Assembly: GCA_964581895.1 (NCBI GenBank)
Contig: CAZOPR010000001.1
Location: 124,001-188,000 of the forward strand
Direction: 5' to 3'
Length of the DNA: 64,000 bases
Origin: Exilispira sp964581895
GTDB taxonomy: Bacteria > Spirochaetota > JAAYUW01
Positions 17,646-27,297 of the stretch are shown one piece after another; positions within the stretch are counted from its first letter, which is position 1; each line of letters starts with the position of its first letter. The notes under the pieces are model-generated. The model had not been told where the DNA came from and searched no databases. It saw nothing but the letters and a program-made list of their open reading frames with translations. The translations under genes and the position numbers were made by a program.

Positions 17646-19997
17646 ATGAAAAAGCTATATTTGGTATTATTAGTTATAATTTTTTTAAGTCTTTATTTTA
17701 ATTTAAATTTAGACGCCCAGAATAAAAAAATAATAGATAAAATAGTAGTTGCAATAGATCACAATTATCCGCCATATATTTTTAGAAGTGAAGAAGGGGT
17801 ATTAAAAGGGTATCTTGTTGATTTATGGAGAGAGTGGGAAAAACAAACAGGTGTTCAAGTTGTCCTTTATGCAGTGGAATGGTCGCAGGCATTAAAATCT
17901 ATTATAGATGGGAAAGCTGATGTAATAGATACACTTTTTTATACAGAAGAAAGAGCAAAAATATTTTCATATTCAAAACCTTATGCTAAAATAAATGTTC
18001 CATTAATCTTTTCAAAAACAATTTCTGGAATTGCAGATTATGACTCACTTAAAGGATTTTTGGTTGCAGCCAAAGAAGGGGATGCTGCTGTTGAATATTT
18101 ACAAAAAAATGGAGTTACAAATATTGTTTATTTCAAAGATTATAAAGATATCATTTTGGCTGCAAAAGATGAAAAAATAAAAGTTTTTACAGTAGATGAA
18201 CCTTGTGCCCTTTATTATTTAAATAAATATAACATTCTTGAAAACTATAAGATAGGCTTTAATCTATATACAGGGCAATTTCACAGAGCTGTAAAAAAGG
18301 GAAATGAACCTTTATTGGATTTTGTTGAAAAAGGATTTGATGCTATACCAAAAAGAACCTATAATATGCTTGAAAACAAATGGTTTGGTGCTCAATTCAA
18401 AAAACAGATCCCATTAAAAGTTATTTTGATAATAGCTGGTATTATATTATCTATAACCATTGTCTTTATTATAAGTGCTTTGACATTAAATCAACTTGTT
18501 AAAAAAAGAACTATTGAACTTCAAAAAGCAAACCAAGAGATTGAAAATGAAAGAAATTTTTTAGAAAGTCTATTTAAAATAATTCCAGATATTATTATCG
18601 CTTTTGACGATAACTTAAAAGTCGTAACCTCATTTTTCCCTCAAAAATTTGAAAATCATAAAGAGATATTAAAAGAGGAGTTTGTTAAGTTAATTTTTGA
18701 AGAATTGAAAAAATCAGATAAATTTGAAGTAGAAGATATCTTATTACTAAAAACTGAAATAAATATTGATTCTCAAATAATTTCTTTTGATGTTAGATTT
18801 ATCTCTTCAAAAAGTGACCTATCCCTTTTACTTGCTCAAGATGTTACTGAAAAAATTAATATTGAAAAAAATATATATGAAAAACAAAAGCTTGAAATAA
18901 TAGGAACTTTGGCTTCTGGACTTGCCCATGATATAAATAATGTTTTGCATTCAACTTTAAGTATTTCTTCTTTGATAAAAATGATGGTTGATGAAGATGA
19001 TATTTCAAAAGAAAATTTGGGTGAATATTCACAAATTTTAGAAAGATCTGCTTTAAAAGGTACATCTATCGTTTCAACTCTTTTAAATTTTTCAAAAGAT
19101 ACAAAAGATGTAAAAACAAATTTTGATCTTAAAAAAGCAATTGAAAATTCAATTGAAATTTTTAACATGAAATACAAGAAAAATATTTTAGTACAATTTT
19201 TTACAGATTTAAATGATGCTACTATATATGGTTCAGAAAACCAGATTATGCAAACTATTATAAACCTTTTAATTAATTCTTATGAATCTTATGAAAGAAA
19301 AGGGGAGAATGAAAATTTCATAGTAAAAATAAACTTAAAAAAATCAGATAAATTTTTTGTAATAGATATAGAAGATTATGGCGAAGGGATAAAAAAAGAG
19401 ATTGAAGACAAAATATTTAATCCATTTTTTACAACAAAAGGTCAGGGTAGAGGTATTGGAGTAGGCCTAACAATCGCAAAAAAAATAGTTGAAGAGCATA
19501 GTGGTCAAATAAAGTTTAGTAGTATACCAAATATAAAAACTATCTTCTCAATATATCTTCCTTCGACTGAAAAAATCTTAGAACCAAAAATTTATAAAGA
19601 AGGTATAAATAAAAAAGATCTTGAAAATACTACAATATTTATAGTAGATGATGATATAAATGTCCTTGAAGTTACCAAGAAAAATCTTCAAAAAAGAGGT
19701 TTTAATGTTTTATCTTCAGATAATATTGGTGAGGCAAAAGAAATATTTTTTCAAAACAAAGATAAAATAAAATGTTGTATTTTAGATCTTGTAATGCCAG
19801 AAATGGATGGTTTAGATCTTTTAAGATATTTTTCATCAAGTGGTTATAATGGTTTTTCAATAATATCAACAGGTTATAAAGATGATCCAAGATTAAATAG
19901 TAACAAAGATGTAAAAATAGATTTTATTATTGAAAAACCTTACAATCTTGATTTTATTTACGATCTGCTTCTTAATTTAATATTTGGGAATAATTAA
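17646..19997 (+). CDS. Hybrid sensor histidine kinase with periplasmic solute-binding domain and receiver
   Basis: This is a 783-residue membrane kinase. A signal peptide (residues 1-24) leads to a periplasmic SBP_bac_3 domain (about 28-245; VAIDHNYPPYIFRSEEGVLKGY), typical of amino-acid sensing. A transmembrane helix (about 258-282) and a PAS-like region (about 300-400) follow. The kinase core has the phospho-acceptor His428 in GLAHDINN, the N box INLLINSYESY, DYGEGI and GRGIGVGL. The receiver at the C-terminus has acidic residues in FIVDDDIN, phospho-acceptor Asp714 in LDLVMPEMDG, and the Lys in IIEKPYN. No separate output regulator is adjacent. The asparaginase ATG follows the stop immediately, so the two are probably co-transcribed. 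Confidence 0.93.
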   Translation: MKKLYLVLLVIIFLSLYFNLNLDAQNKKIIDKIVVAIDHNYPPYIFRSEEGVLKGYLVDLWREWEKQTGVQVVLYAVEWSQALKSIIDGKADVIDTLFYTEERAKIFSYSKPYAKINVPLIFSKTISGIADYDSLKGFLVAAKEGDAAVEYLQKNGVTNIVYFKDYKDIILAAKDEKIKVFTVDEPCALYYLNKYNILENYKIGFNLYTGQFHRAVKKGNEPLLDFVEKGFDAIPKRTYNMLENKWFGAQFKKQIPLKVILIIAGIILSITIVFIISALTLNQLVKKRTIELQKANQEIENERNFLESLFKIIPDIIIAFDDNLKVVTSFFPQKFENHKEILKEEFVKLIFEELKKSDKFEVEDILLLKTEINIDSQIISFDVRFISSKSDLSLLLAQDVTEKINIEKNIYEKQKLEIIGTLASGLAHDINNVLHSTLSISSLIKMMVDEDDISKENLGEYSQILERSALKGTSIVSTLLNFSKDTKDVKTNFDLKKAIENSIEIFNMKYKKNILVQFFTDLNDATIYGSENQIMQTIINLLINSYESYERKGENENFIVKINLKKSDKFFVIDIEDYGEGIKKEIEDKIFNPFFTTKGQGRGIGVGLTIAKKIVEEHSGQIKFSSIPNIKTIFSIYLPSTEKILEPKIYKEGINKKDLENTTIFIVDDDINVLEVTKKNLQKRGFNVLSSDNIGEAKEIFFQNKDKIKCCILDLVMPEMDGLDLLRYFSSSGYNGFSIISTGYKDDPRLNSNKDVKIDFIIEKPYNLDFIYDLLLNLIFGNN

Positions 19998-21083
19998 ATG
20001 AAAGAAAAAAAATCTAGTTTCAGAGAGTTAATTGCAGTAACAAGAGGTGAAATAGTAGAAAATCTTCATTTTGGTTCTTACTGCATATTTGAAAAAACCG
20101 ATGGAATTATCTATTCATATGGCGATATAAACAATTTGATATACACAAGATCAACAGCCAAACCTTTTCAAGCTTTAGCTGTAATTCTAAGTGGGGCTTA
20201 TGAAAAATATAATATAAGTTCTAAAGAACTTGCTCTTATCTGCTCTTCACATTTTGCTGAAAAACAGCATATCGAAACGGTGCTATCTTTACTTTCTAAA
20301 ATAGGCTTAAATGAAAAAGATCTTCTTACACCTTTGACTTATTCTAGATTAAGTAAAGTAAAAGAGAATCAACTTTTACTTGGTGAAAAACCATCAAAGC
20401 TAAATAGTGATTGTAGTGGAAAACATGCAGGGATGCTTTCTGTTTGCAAAACAAAAGGATATCCTATTGAAAATTATGTTGATATAAATCATCCACTTCA
20501 AAAGGAAATATTAAAAATTGTTTCTATAATCTATTCTTACGAAGATATAAAAGTAGGGATTGATGGTTGTTCGGCTCCTGTTTTCGCAGTTCCACTTGAA
20601 TCCATAGCAAAATCGTATCTTACTTTAATTACATGCAAATTAGACAATAAACAAAAGGAGATTGCAAAAAAATATAATTATTCGGTTGAAAAAGTTGAAG
20701 ATGCCTTAAAAATAGTAAAAAATTCTATCTTACAAAATCCTCAGATGATAGCTGGAACTGAAGGTCTATGTACCTTATTGATATCTTTGTATGGTGGTTC
20801 GTGCATTGCAAAAGTTGGGGCTGCTGGAGTTTATTGTCTTGGACTAAATGATTTTAACACAAAAAAAGATCTTGGCATTGCATTAAAAATATCTGATGGT
20901 TCTATTGCTGCCGCTGAGTTTGCATTAATGTCAATTTTATATAGACTAAATATTTTACCATCAACAAGGTCCAACTATATAGATGCATTTCTTTTTAAGA
21001 AAAACTTAAATGAACATGGTAATCCAATAGGAGAATACCTGTTTTTAGACCAAAATCTTGCTCCACTAAGCAGTCTTATATAA
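19998..21083 (+). CDS. L-asparaginase, rhizobial-type (asparaginase II family)
   Basis: This hydrolyses L-asparagine to aspartate and ammonia. The 361-residue protein follows the PF06089 family rather than the classical AnsA/AnsB fold. It has YTRSTAKPFQALAVILSGA, ELALICSSHFAEKQHI, LNSDCSGKHAGMLSVCK, GIDGCSAPVFAVPLESI and GTEGLCTLLI. The catalytic Ser, Lys and Cys residues proposed for this family lie in those segments. It has no signal peptide and should be cytoplasmic. The start codon directly abuts the sensor kinase stop, and the kinase has an amino-acid-binding-type sensor domain, so joint control by an amino acid is an inference. The product aspartate could feed aspartate kinase or fermentation. 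Confidence 0.9.
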   Translation: MKEKKSSFRELIAVTRGEIVENLHFGSYCIFEKTDGIIYSYGDINNLIYTRSTAKPFQALAVILSGAYEKYNISSKELALICSSHFAEKQHIETVLSLLSKIGLNEKDLLTPLTYSRLSKVKENQLLLGEKPSKLNSDCSGKHAGMLSVCKTKGYPIENYVDINHPLQKEILKIVSIIYSYEDIKVGIDGCSAPVFAVPLESIAKSYLTLITCKLDNKQKEIAKKYNYSVEKVEDALKIVKNSILQNPQMIAGTEGLCTLLISLYGGSCIAKVGAAGVYCLGLNDFNTKKDLGIALKISDGSIAAAEFALMSILYRLNILPSTRSNYIDAFLFKKNLNEHGNPIGEYLFLDQNLAPLSSLI

Positions 21084-21134
21084 TTCATTTGACATGATAT
21101 TAATTTTCTTTATTTTTTATTTGAAGTATTTCTT

Positions 21135-22109
21135 ATGAATATCATTGAGATAATAATATCGGTTCTTTTACCTATATTTTTTGGCTATTTCTTAAAATTG
21201 ATAAAAGTCTTTTCATCGGAAGATGCTGTTACTTTAAGAAAATTCATAGTAAAAGCCTCGGTTCCGTTTATTATTTTTAAGAATTTATATACTGCTGATG
21301 TTTCTGTTTTCTCACAAATATTGCCAAATTTACTTGGTTTTATAATTGTCTCTATCTTTTATACTATTTTTTCAAAATACACAGCACATGCTGTTTCAAA
21401 AAATGTAAAAGAATCAAGGGCATATTCTATTGCAACTCAATTTGGAAACTATGGTTACCTTGGTTGGGGAATAATGTTTTATTTTTTTTCTGATGGTGGT
21501 TTTACTCGAGCAGTTTTTTTCTCAATGTTTTTCTGGCCGGTATTTTTAATTCTTGGCTTTACAATGATTTTTTTTGAGACAAAGAGTAACTTATCTAAAA
21601 AAGATTTTTATGATGCACTTTTAAGAAATGCAACTATTCCAATAATTTCTGCTATTTTAGGTTTGGTTTTCAATATATTAAAGGTAAAATTTCACCCAGT
21701 ATTAAAAGACTTTCTCTTCACATTTAGTTCTTTTACAATTCCTATGATTTTATTCACAATTGGTCTTGATTTTAATCTTAAAATAGATATAACAAGATTT
21801 AAGATTGCCTTTTTTTCAAGTTTTGTAAGGCTTGTTTTTGGTATAATTTTTGGTTTGATAACCGTATTTTTAATAAGTAGAGTTTTTAAGATTGATGAAC
21901 TTACATTTAAGGTAATACTTTTAGAAACTGTTATGCCAACTGCCACTATGACAGCATTTTTTTCAGATTTTATTGAGATGGATAAAGAACTTCTTGCCTC
22001 TACTTTGACATTATCTACATTATTATCTTTAATAACTTTGCCTTTATGGTATTACCTTATTCAAACTCAATATGTTGCAAAAAATATTCTCCCATATTTT
22101 GTAAGGTGA
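21135..22109 (+). CDS. AEC family permease (auxin efflux carrier / malate permease type)
   Basis: This inner-membrane transporter of 324 residues has ten predicted helices in two inverted halves. The family pattern is visible in IIEIIISVLLPIFFGYFLK, LRKFIVKASVPFIIFKNLY and GNYGYLGWGI in the first half, and SSFTIPMILFTIGLDF and LLETVMPTATMTAFFS in the second. Bacterial members export or import organic acids such as malate or citrate-related acids. It lies 51 bases downstream of the asparaginase gene, which suggests handling of aspartate-derived acids, but this is inference from position only. Confidence 0.88.
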   Translation: MNIIEIIISVLLPIFFGYFLKLIKVFSSEDAVTLRKFIVKASVPFIIFKNLYTADVSVFSQILPNLLGFIIVSIFYTIFSKYTAHAVSKNVKESRAYSIATQFGNYGYLGWGIMFYFFSDGGFTRAVFFSMFFWPVFLILGFTMIFFETKSNLSKKDFYDALLRNATIPIISAILGLVFNILKVKFHPVLKDFLFTFSSFTIPMILFTIGLDFNLKIDITRFKIAFFSSFVRLVFGIIFGLITVFLISRVFKIDELTFKVILLETVMPTATMTAFFSDFIEMDKELLASTLTLSTLLSLITLPLWYYLIQTQYVAKNILPYFVR

Positions 22110-22150
22110 AATTTAAATATAATTTTAAGTATTTAATTTTAAGGATTTAA

Positions 22151-22927
22151 ATGGAACTAAACTATAATATTGAAGACATTTATTTTATAAGAAAAGGAAA
22201 AGGGAAAAAGGTCTTACTTTTACATGGATGGCAAGCAGATTCAAAAAGTTTTCAAATTGTTTTTGAATCTTTAAGTAAAAATTTTGATGTTATTGCAATA
22301 GATTTTCCAGGCTTTGGAAATTCTCCTAAACCATCATTGGATTGGGGAGTATATGAATATGCAAAACTTATTTTTAATTTTATAAAATTTTATAATTTTT
22401 ACCCATGTTCAATAATAGGGCATTCTTTTGGAGGAAGGATAGCATTGATTTTAGGCTCAAAATATTCGGATGTTATTGATAAAATTATTCTTGTTGATGC
22501 AGCAGGTATTAAACCAAAAAGGAAGATTAAGTATTATTTTAAAGTATATGGTTATAAAATCTTGAAATATTTCACAGCAATTTATTGTAAGATTTTTAAT
22601 AAAGATTTTGAAAATTTAATTTTTAAACTAAGACAAAAACTTAAAATAAAAGGTAGCGTAGATTATGAAAATTCAAAAGAACTAAAAAATATATTTGTCA
22701 AAGTTGTAAATCAAGATTTATCTAACGAAGCTAAAAATATAAAAAAGCCCACATTAATAGTTTGGGGAGAAAATGATAAAGAGACTCCTTTATATATGGC
22801 TAAAAAACTTAATAAATATATAAAAGATTCAGGGATTGTCTTGCTTGAAAATGCCGGACATTATAGCTTTTTAGAGCAGTTTAATAAATTTATATCAGCT
22901 GTTAATTACTTTTTAAGTCTTGATTGA
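22151..22927 (+). CDS. Alpha/beta-fold hydrolase
   Basis: This is a 258-residue cytosolic hydrolase. It has the oxyanion motif LLHGWQADS, strand-turn VIAIDFPGFGNSPKP, the nucleophile elbow IIGHSFGGRIAL (Ser), the acid in LIVWGENDKETP (Asp), and the catalytic His in ENAGHYSFLEQ. The triad is complete, so it is probably active as an esterase, lipase or related enzyme. A small lid region around residues 120-180 is lysine-rich. An AAGGATTT ribosome site precedes the ATG. Substrate cannot be assigned; the flanking permease and Mur ligase genes do not constrain it. Confidence 0.88.
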   Translation: MELNYNIEDIYFIRKGKGKKVLLLHGWQADSKSFQIVFESLSKNFDVIAIDFPGFGNSPKPSLDWGVYEYAKLIFNFIKFYNFYPCSIIGHSFGGRIALILGSKYSDVIDKIILVDAAGIKPKRKIKYYFKVYGYKILKYFTAIYCKIFNKDFENLIFKLRQKLKIKGSVDYENSKELKNIFVKVVNQDLSNEAKNIKKPTLIVWGENDKETPLYMAKKLNKYIKDSGIVLLENAGHYSFLEQFNKFISAVNYFLSLD

Positions 22928-23105
22928 TATTTTATGGCAAAATAAAAAATCTGAAAACTAAAAGATAATAAAAACTATATTATTAATGTAAAATTAAAAA
23001 GATTATAATTAAAAAGACTAAAATTAAAAAAGCAAAAAATAAAAACTGAAAAGTTTAAAATAAAATACAAAATGAAAAATAGTATAAAGCAAAAATGAGA
23101 AAATT
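22928..23105 (+). repeat. A-rich degenerate repeat spacer
   Basis: A 178-base gap is made of imperfect copies of words such as AAAATTAAAAAG, TATAATTAAAAAGACTAAAA and AAATGAAAAATAG. There is no gene, no hairpin and no good ribosome site for the following gene beyond ATGAGAAAA. It resembles the spacers at 15735-15951 and 25044-25214. Confidence 0.5.
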
Positions 23106-25043
23106 ATGATATTTTTTATTCAAATACTTTTAGTTTTTATCGTTTTATTAGCAATTATTTTTGATTTGGTTCAAAAGGATTACCTTCTTCATATGGCTCA
23201 ACTTAACAATTATAGATATTATGAATATTTTAACTGGCTTAAAAAAAAGGAAAATATTAAAATATTTATCAAAAGATCGATTTACCTTCTTCTTTATTTT
23301 ATAATCAACCTTATTTTAATAATTATTTTGAAGAAAGGTTTAATTAAAAATTTTATTGTAAAAGAGGAATCGGTAAAATTTACAATTTTTGCAAGGAACT
23401 TTGAAATAAATTTTTTATTCTTATCTATATGTGTATCTATTTTTATTTTGAATCTTATTATATTTTTACTTTCATATGAAAAAAGGAAAAAACAAAAAAA
23501 GCCACTTGTCTATACTAAAAGAGCAATTAGATTAAAAATTTTATATTCTTTACTTTACCTTTTCTTTTTAGTATTAACATTAGTTATTTTTAGTAATAAA
23601 ATCAAAAATTATTTGGTCTATGCTCCAATAAATACTGACTCAATAAATACAAATATAATAAATACAAATGTAATAAATATTAATTCAATAAATACTGATT
23701 CAATTGTAGCAGGTTCAATTAATCAGAACTTTTTAAGTATAAAATATATTATAAAAGTTACTATTTTTCTCTTTTCTTTTTCTTTTTTAATATATTTTAT
23801 TTATAGTCTTAATTTTTTTATAATGCTTATAAGTCAATTTTTAGCTTTACCATTGGAAGAAAAGATTAATAGTAAATACTACAATCTTGCAAAAAATAAG
23901 ATAGATAAGTTAAAAAATGAAAATCTTTTAATAATAGGTATAACTGGAAGTTATGGCAAAACCTCTACTAAATTTTATATAAAGCAGGTACTTGAAAAAC
24001 AATATAAAGTTTTGGCTTCAAAGTTAAGTTTTAACACTCCTATGGGTCTTTCTAAAACCATAAATGATGAGCTAGATGGTAGTTATAATATTTTCATATC
24101 AGAAATGGGTGCAAGGTATAAAAATGATATAACAGAACTTGTAAATCTTGCAAAACCTGATATCGGTATATTAACAGCCATCGGACCAGTTCATTTAGAA
24201 ACATTTAAGTCAATAGAAAATATAGTTGAAGAAAAATGGAAGATAATAAAAAATTCAAAAGTAGGTTTTATAAATATAGATAATGATTACATATTTGAAA
24301 AACTAAGATTAGAAGAGAAGAGCGATAAGATAAAAATAATTGAAGATTTTGAAATTGATAAAATAAACTTAAATAATTTACTTAAAGCTGATACTACTCA
24401 TATTTTTACAATAGGTTCAAAAAAAGAAAGAAAACCTTACTTTTTAATTGATAGTATCTTTTTTAATAATGAAAAAAATTCTTTTGAAATTATAATCTCT
24501 GATAAAAAAAGATACAGTTTTGAGACAAATCTTTTAGGAAAACATTCAGTAGAAAATCTTGCTATATCTATTGGATTAGGTTTTTTATTTGTTATAGAGT
24601 ACAATGAGATTTTTAATGCTGTTAGCCAAATCCTACCTGTTGAACATAGACTTTCTGTATTAAAACCAAATGAAATACTAACGATACTGGATGATGCATT
24701 CAATTCCAATCCTGATTCGGCAAGGGCAGCAATAGAAGTTTTAAGAGCTTTTACCGATAGGAAAAAGATAATAATTACTCCAGGTTTTATAGAACTTGGA
24801 AAATTTCAATACCAGAAAAATTATGAATTTGGAAGACTGATATCCGAAAGTGTAGATTATGCTATTTTTGTTGGTAAAACAAATAAAGATGCATTGATTG
24901 AAGGATTTAAAAGTTTTAATAATAATGATAAATACAATTTTGCTGATAATTTAGATATAGCATCTTCATATTTACCTGCTCTTATAAATAGAAAAACAGT
25001 TATTCTTTTTGAAAATGACCTGCCAGATAACTATGAAAATTAA
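23106..25043 (+). CDS. Membrane-anchored Mur ligase (MurF-like)
   Basis: This 645-residue protein has an N-terminal membrane part of about 250 residues with five or so helices, followed by a complete Mur ligase. The ligase part has the P-loop IIGITGSYGKTSTKFYIKQ (about residues 278-296), SFNTPMGLSKTI, ISEMGARYKNDI and LTAIGPVHLETFKS, then VEHRLSVL and LDDAFNSNPDSARAAIEVL in the C-terminal domain. These are MurF signatures, the enzyme that adds D-Ala-D-Ala to UDP-MurNAc-tripeptide. The adjacent ddl supports that. Oddities are the membrane anchor and a five-residue tandem repeat (NTxxI type, about residues 178-203) in a loop between helices. A second Mur ligase begins at 63744. Confidence 0.82.
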   Translation: MIFFIQILLVFIVLLAIIFDLVQKDYLLHMAQLNNYRYYEYFNWLKKKENIKIFIKRSIYLLLYFIINLILIIILKKGLIKNFIVKEESVKFTIFARNFEINFLFLSICVSIFILNLIIFLLSYEKRKKQKKPLVYTKRAIRLKILYSLLYLFFLVLTLVIFSNKIKNYLVYAPINTDSINTNIINTNVININSINTDSIVAGSINQNFLSIKYIIKVTIFLFSFSFLIYFIYSLNFFIMLISQFLALPLEEKINSKYYNLAKNKIDKLKNENLLIIGITGSYGKTSTKFYIKQVLEKQYKVLASKLSFNTPMGLSKTINDELDGSYNIFISEMGARYKNDITELVNLAKPDIGILTAIGPVHLETFKSIENIVEEKWKIIKNSKVGFINIDNDYIFEKLRLEEKSDKIKIIEDFEIDKINLNNLLKADTTHIFTIGSKKERKPYFLIDSIFFNNEKNSFEIIISDKKRYSFETNLLGKHSVENLAISIGLGFLFVIEYNEIFNAVSQILPVEHRLSVLKPNEILTILDDAFNSNPDSARAAIEVLRAFTDRKKIIITPGFIELGKFQYQKNYEFGRLISESVDYAIFVGKTNKDALIEGFKSFNNNDKYNFADNLDIASSYLPALINRKTVILFENDLPDNYEN

Positions 25044-25214
25044 TTAAAGTCAAAATTAAAAAGTAGAAAATAGAAAAAATAAAAAATATAAAATAAAAAG
25101 CAAAAAATATAAAATAGAAGGTTAAAACTAAAAATTAAAACAAAAAATGAATATAAAAAATTAAAATAAAAAATGAAATAAAGAAAAAATGTTATATAAA
25201 AATAAAGGGAAGAT
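25044..25214 (+). repeat. A-rich degenerate repeat spacer
   Basis: A 171-base gap between the Mur ligase and ddl is almost entirely A with scattered T/G. It has recurring AAAAAATATAAAATA-type words and AAAATTAAAA. No gene or terminator is visible. It ends in AAAGGGAAGAT, the ribosome site for ddl. Confidence 0.5.
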
Positions 25215-26363
25215 ATGGAAAAGAAAAGATGTCTTGTAGTTTTCGGTGGTAAAAGTGTTGAACATGAAGTCTCTGTTATAACTGGACTTCAAGTCATGGA
25301 AAATATAGATAAAGAAAAATATATTGCCATACCTTTATATATTTCCAAAGAAGGTCAGTGGTTAACTGGAGATTGCTTAAATGATATAGAAACATTCAAG
25401 AAAAAAGATTTTAAAAAAGCTAAAAATCTCTATCTTTCATTTAATAAAAAAGATAAAAGTCAGTTACTTATAGAAAAAAATAAACCTTTGAATATAGATA
25501 TCGTTTTTCCAGCATTACATGGAACTTATGGAGAGGACGGAACAATTCAGGGAGTTTTTGAACTTTTAGATATACCATATGCAATGGCAAACATTGGGGC
25601 ATCAACAAATGGTATGGATAAGGTTTTGATGAAAAAGATTTTTTCATATCATAATCTACCTTTAGTCCCTTATAAATGGTATTATAGAGAAGCTTTAGAA
25701 AATAATATTGAAGGTAAAATTGATGAAATAGAAAAATTACTTGGTTACCCCGTTATCATAAAACCTTCAAATCTTGGCTCAAGTATTGGTATAACAAAGG
25801 CAAAAGATAGACAGCAACTTAAAAAATCACTTGAAATCGCAATGCAATATGATTCAAAAATAATAGTTGAAAGGGCTATTGAAAAGATTCGAGAGATAAA
25901 TTGCTCTGTGCTTGGTTATCATGAAGATGTAGAAGTTTCGGTCTGTGAAGAACCAATTGCTATGGATAATATACTTTCATTTGAAGATAAATATATAAGA
26001 TCGAATTCTAAGGGTAAAGGATTTTCAAGAAAGATTCCTGCACAAATTCCAGAAAATATTAAACAAAAGATAGAAAATTATGCTATTGAATCTTTTAAGG
26101 CTATAGATTGTAGTGGTGTTGCAAGGATTGATTTTATTTTAGAGGAGAATGAAAAAATATATGTTAATGAAATAAATACTATCCCCGGTTCTATAGCATT
26201 TTATCTATGGCAACCTAAAGGAATATCTTTTAAGGAATTGATTAATAGAATTTTAAGTATCGCAGAAAAATCTTATAATGAGAAAAAGAAAAATATGTAC
26301 AATTTTGATGCTGATCTTTTTAATAAAATTAATAGAAAATCATTGAAAAATTCGCAAAAATGA
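25215..26363 (+). CDS. ddl: D-alanine--D-alanine ligase
   Basis: This joins two D-alanines using ATP for peptidoglycan synthesis. The 382 residues form an ATP-grasp enzyme. VFGGKSVEHEVSVITG is near the N-terminus, DIVFPALHGTYGEDGTIQG follows, GYPVIIKPSNLGSSIGITKA contains the ATP-binding Lys and serine loop, and GVARIDFILEENEKIYVNEINTIPG carries the metal-binding acidic and Asn residues. The active-site Tyr region of D-Ala-D-Ala enzymes (KYIRSNSKGKGFSRKIPA) lies in the omega loop; I cannot judge D-Lac specificity safely. It follows the MurF-like gene, matching a common murF-ddl pairing, and overlaps the next gene by four bases. Confidence 0.95.
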   Translation: MEKKRCLVVFGGKSVEHEVSVITGLQVMENIDKEKYIAIPLYISKEGQWLTGDCLNDIETFKKKDFKKAKNLYLSFNKKDKSQLLIEKNKPLNIDIVFPALHGTYGEDGTIQGVFELLDIPYAMANIGASTNGMDKVLMKKIFSYHNLPLVPYKWYYREALENNIEGKIDEIEKLLGYPVIIKPSNLGSSIGITKAKDRQQLKKSLEIAMQYDSKIIVERAIEKIREINCSVLGYHEDVEVSVCEEPIAMDNILSFEDKYIRSNSKGKGFSRKIPAQIPENIKQKIENYAIESFKAIDCSGVARIDFILEENEKIYVNEINTIPGSIAFYLWQPKGISFKELINRILSIAEKSYNEKKKNMYNFDADLFNKINRKSLKNSQK

Positions 26364-27214
26364 TAAATAAAAAGTTAATAATTTTCTTTATTTTATTATT
26401 AAATTTTATTTTATCTTTTTCATATACAAATTTAAGTTATACTTTTTCAATTTTAGTTATATCTAAAGACGCTAATGTTGCTATTCCTTCTTACTTGAAA
26501 GAAGATTATTTGATATCAAAACTCAAATGGCCAAAGAAGCTTGTTTTATTGGAATCTCAAATTGAGAAGATAAGACAGATAAATAAAGATTCGATAGAAC
26601 CTTTAAAAGACATTATAACAACTGACTTTTTTATACTTATAGAACAGTATTCTGAAAGCTCATTTGTCAGAATTCATATTTATTCATTTTTACATAATAT
26701 TTATTGTGGCAACTTCTTAATAAATTTAGATGATACACAAATTGCATTAAATAGCCTTAATTTAATTCATAATTTAATATTAAAATTATCTTTTAGTTAT
26801 GAAAAAAAAGATTTTAGCACAATTATATATACAATATTTAAAAAATACAATGATGAAAACGGTAAAGATATTTTTATTCTACCTGAAAAAGCCTCTGAAG
26901 AATTTTTAGCATTGTCTTTATTTTTAAGCTTTTCTTCTGACTCAAAAATTATAAAATATTATCAAGAGCTATATCAAACAAAAGATTTAGGTGAAATAAA
27001 TAATAATCTTCCTATAAATTTAATATTGTTTAATTTGTCTGAAAAACTTACAAAAACCTTGTTGATAAAAAACTATTATGAAAAAATAGTTATCTCAAAT
27101 ATTGATTTTTACTTAATAGACGAAAGTTATATCAAAAAAGCAATTACTGATTTACTTAAAATGAAACAGACAGCTTTAGAGTACGAACTTCTTTCATTGA
27201 TTTTATTAGATTAA
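26360..27214 (+). CDS. Hypothetical exported protein
   Basis: I do not recognise this 284-residue protein. Residues 5-22 are hydrophobic (LIIFFILLLNFILSFSY), probably a signal peptide. The rest is mixed helix/strand, rich in Ile, Leu, Asn and Lys, with no repeats or catalytic motifs I can name. It overlaps ddl by four bases (ATGA), so it is translationally coupled to it and presumably made with the cell-wall enzymes. An envelope role is only an inference from the signal and the coupling. It is convergent with lysC. Confidence 0.65.
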   Translation: MINKKLIIFFILLLNFILSFSYTNLSYTFSILVISKDANVAIPSYLKEDYLISKLKWPKKLVLLESQIEKIRQINKDSIEPLKDIITTDFFILIEQYSESSFVRIHIYSFLHNIYCGNFLINLDDTQIALNSLNLIHNLILKLSFSYEKKDFSTIIYTIFKKYNDENGKDIFILPEKASEEFLALSLFLSFSSDSKIIKYYQELYQTKDLGEINNNLPINLILFNLSEKLTKTLLIKNYYEKIVISNIDFYLIDESYIKKAITDLLKMKQTALEYELLSLILLD

Positions 27215-27297
27215 TATCAATTAATTTATTTTTATTGGATTTATTTTCATTAATTTGATTTTTTATTATTTTGATTTTGAAATTTGCTTCGCATTTG

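Noticed and set aside
27215..27297. Terminator between the convergent unknown gene and lysC
   Set aside because: The gap is T-rich but I find no inverted repeat long enough to form a stem.
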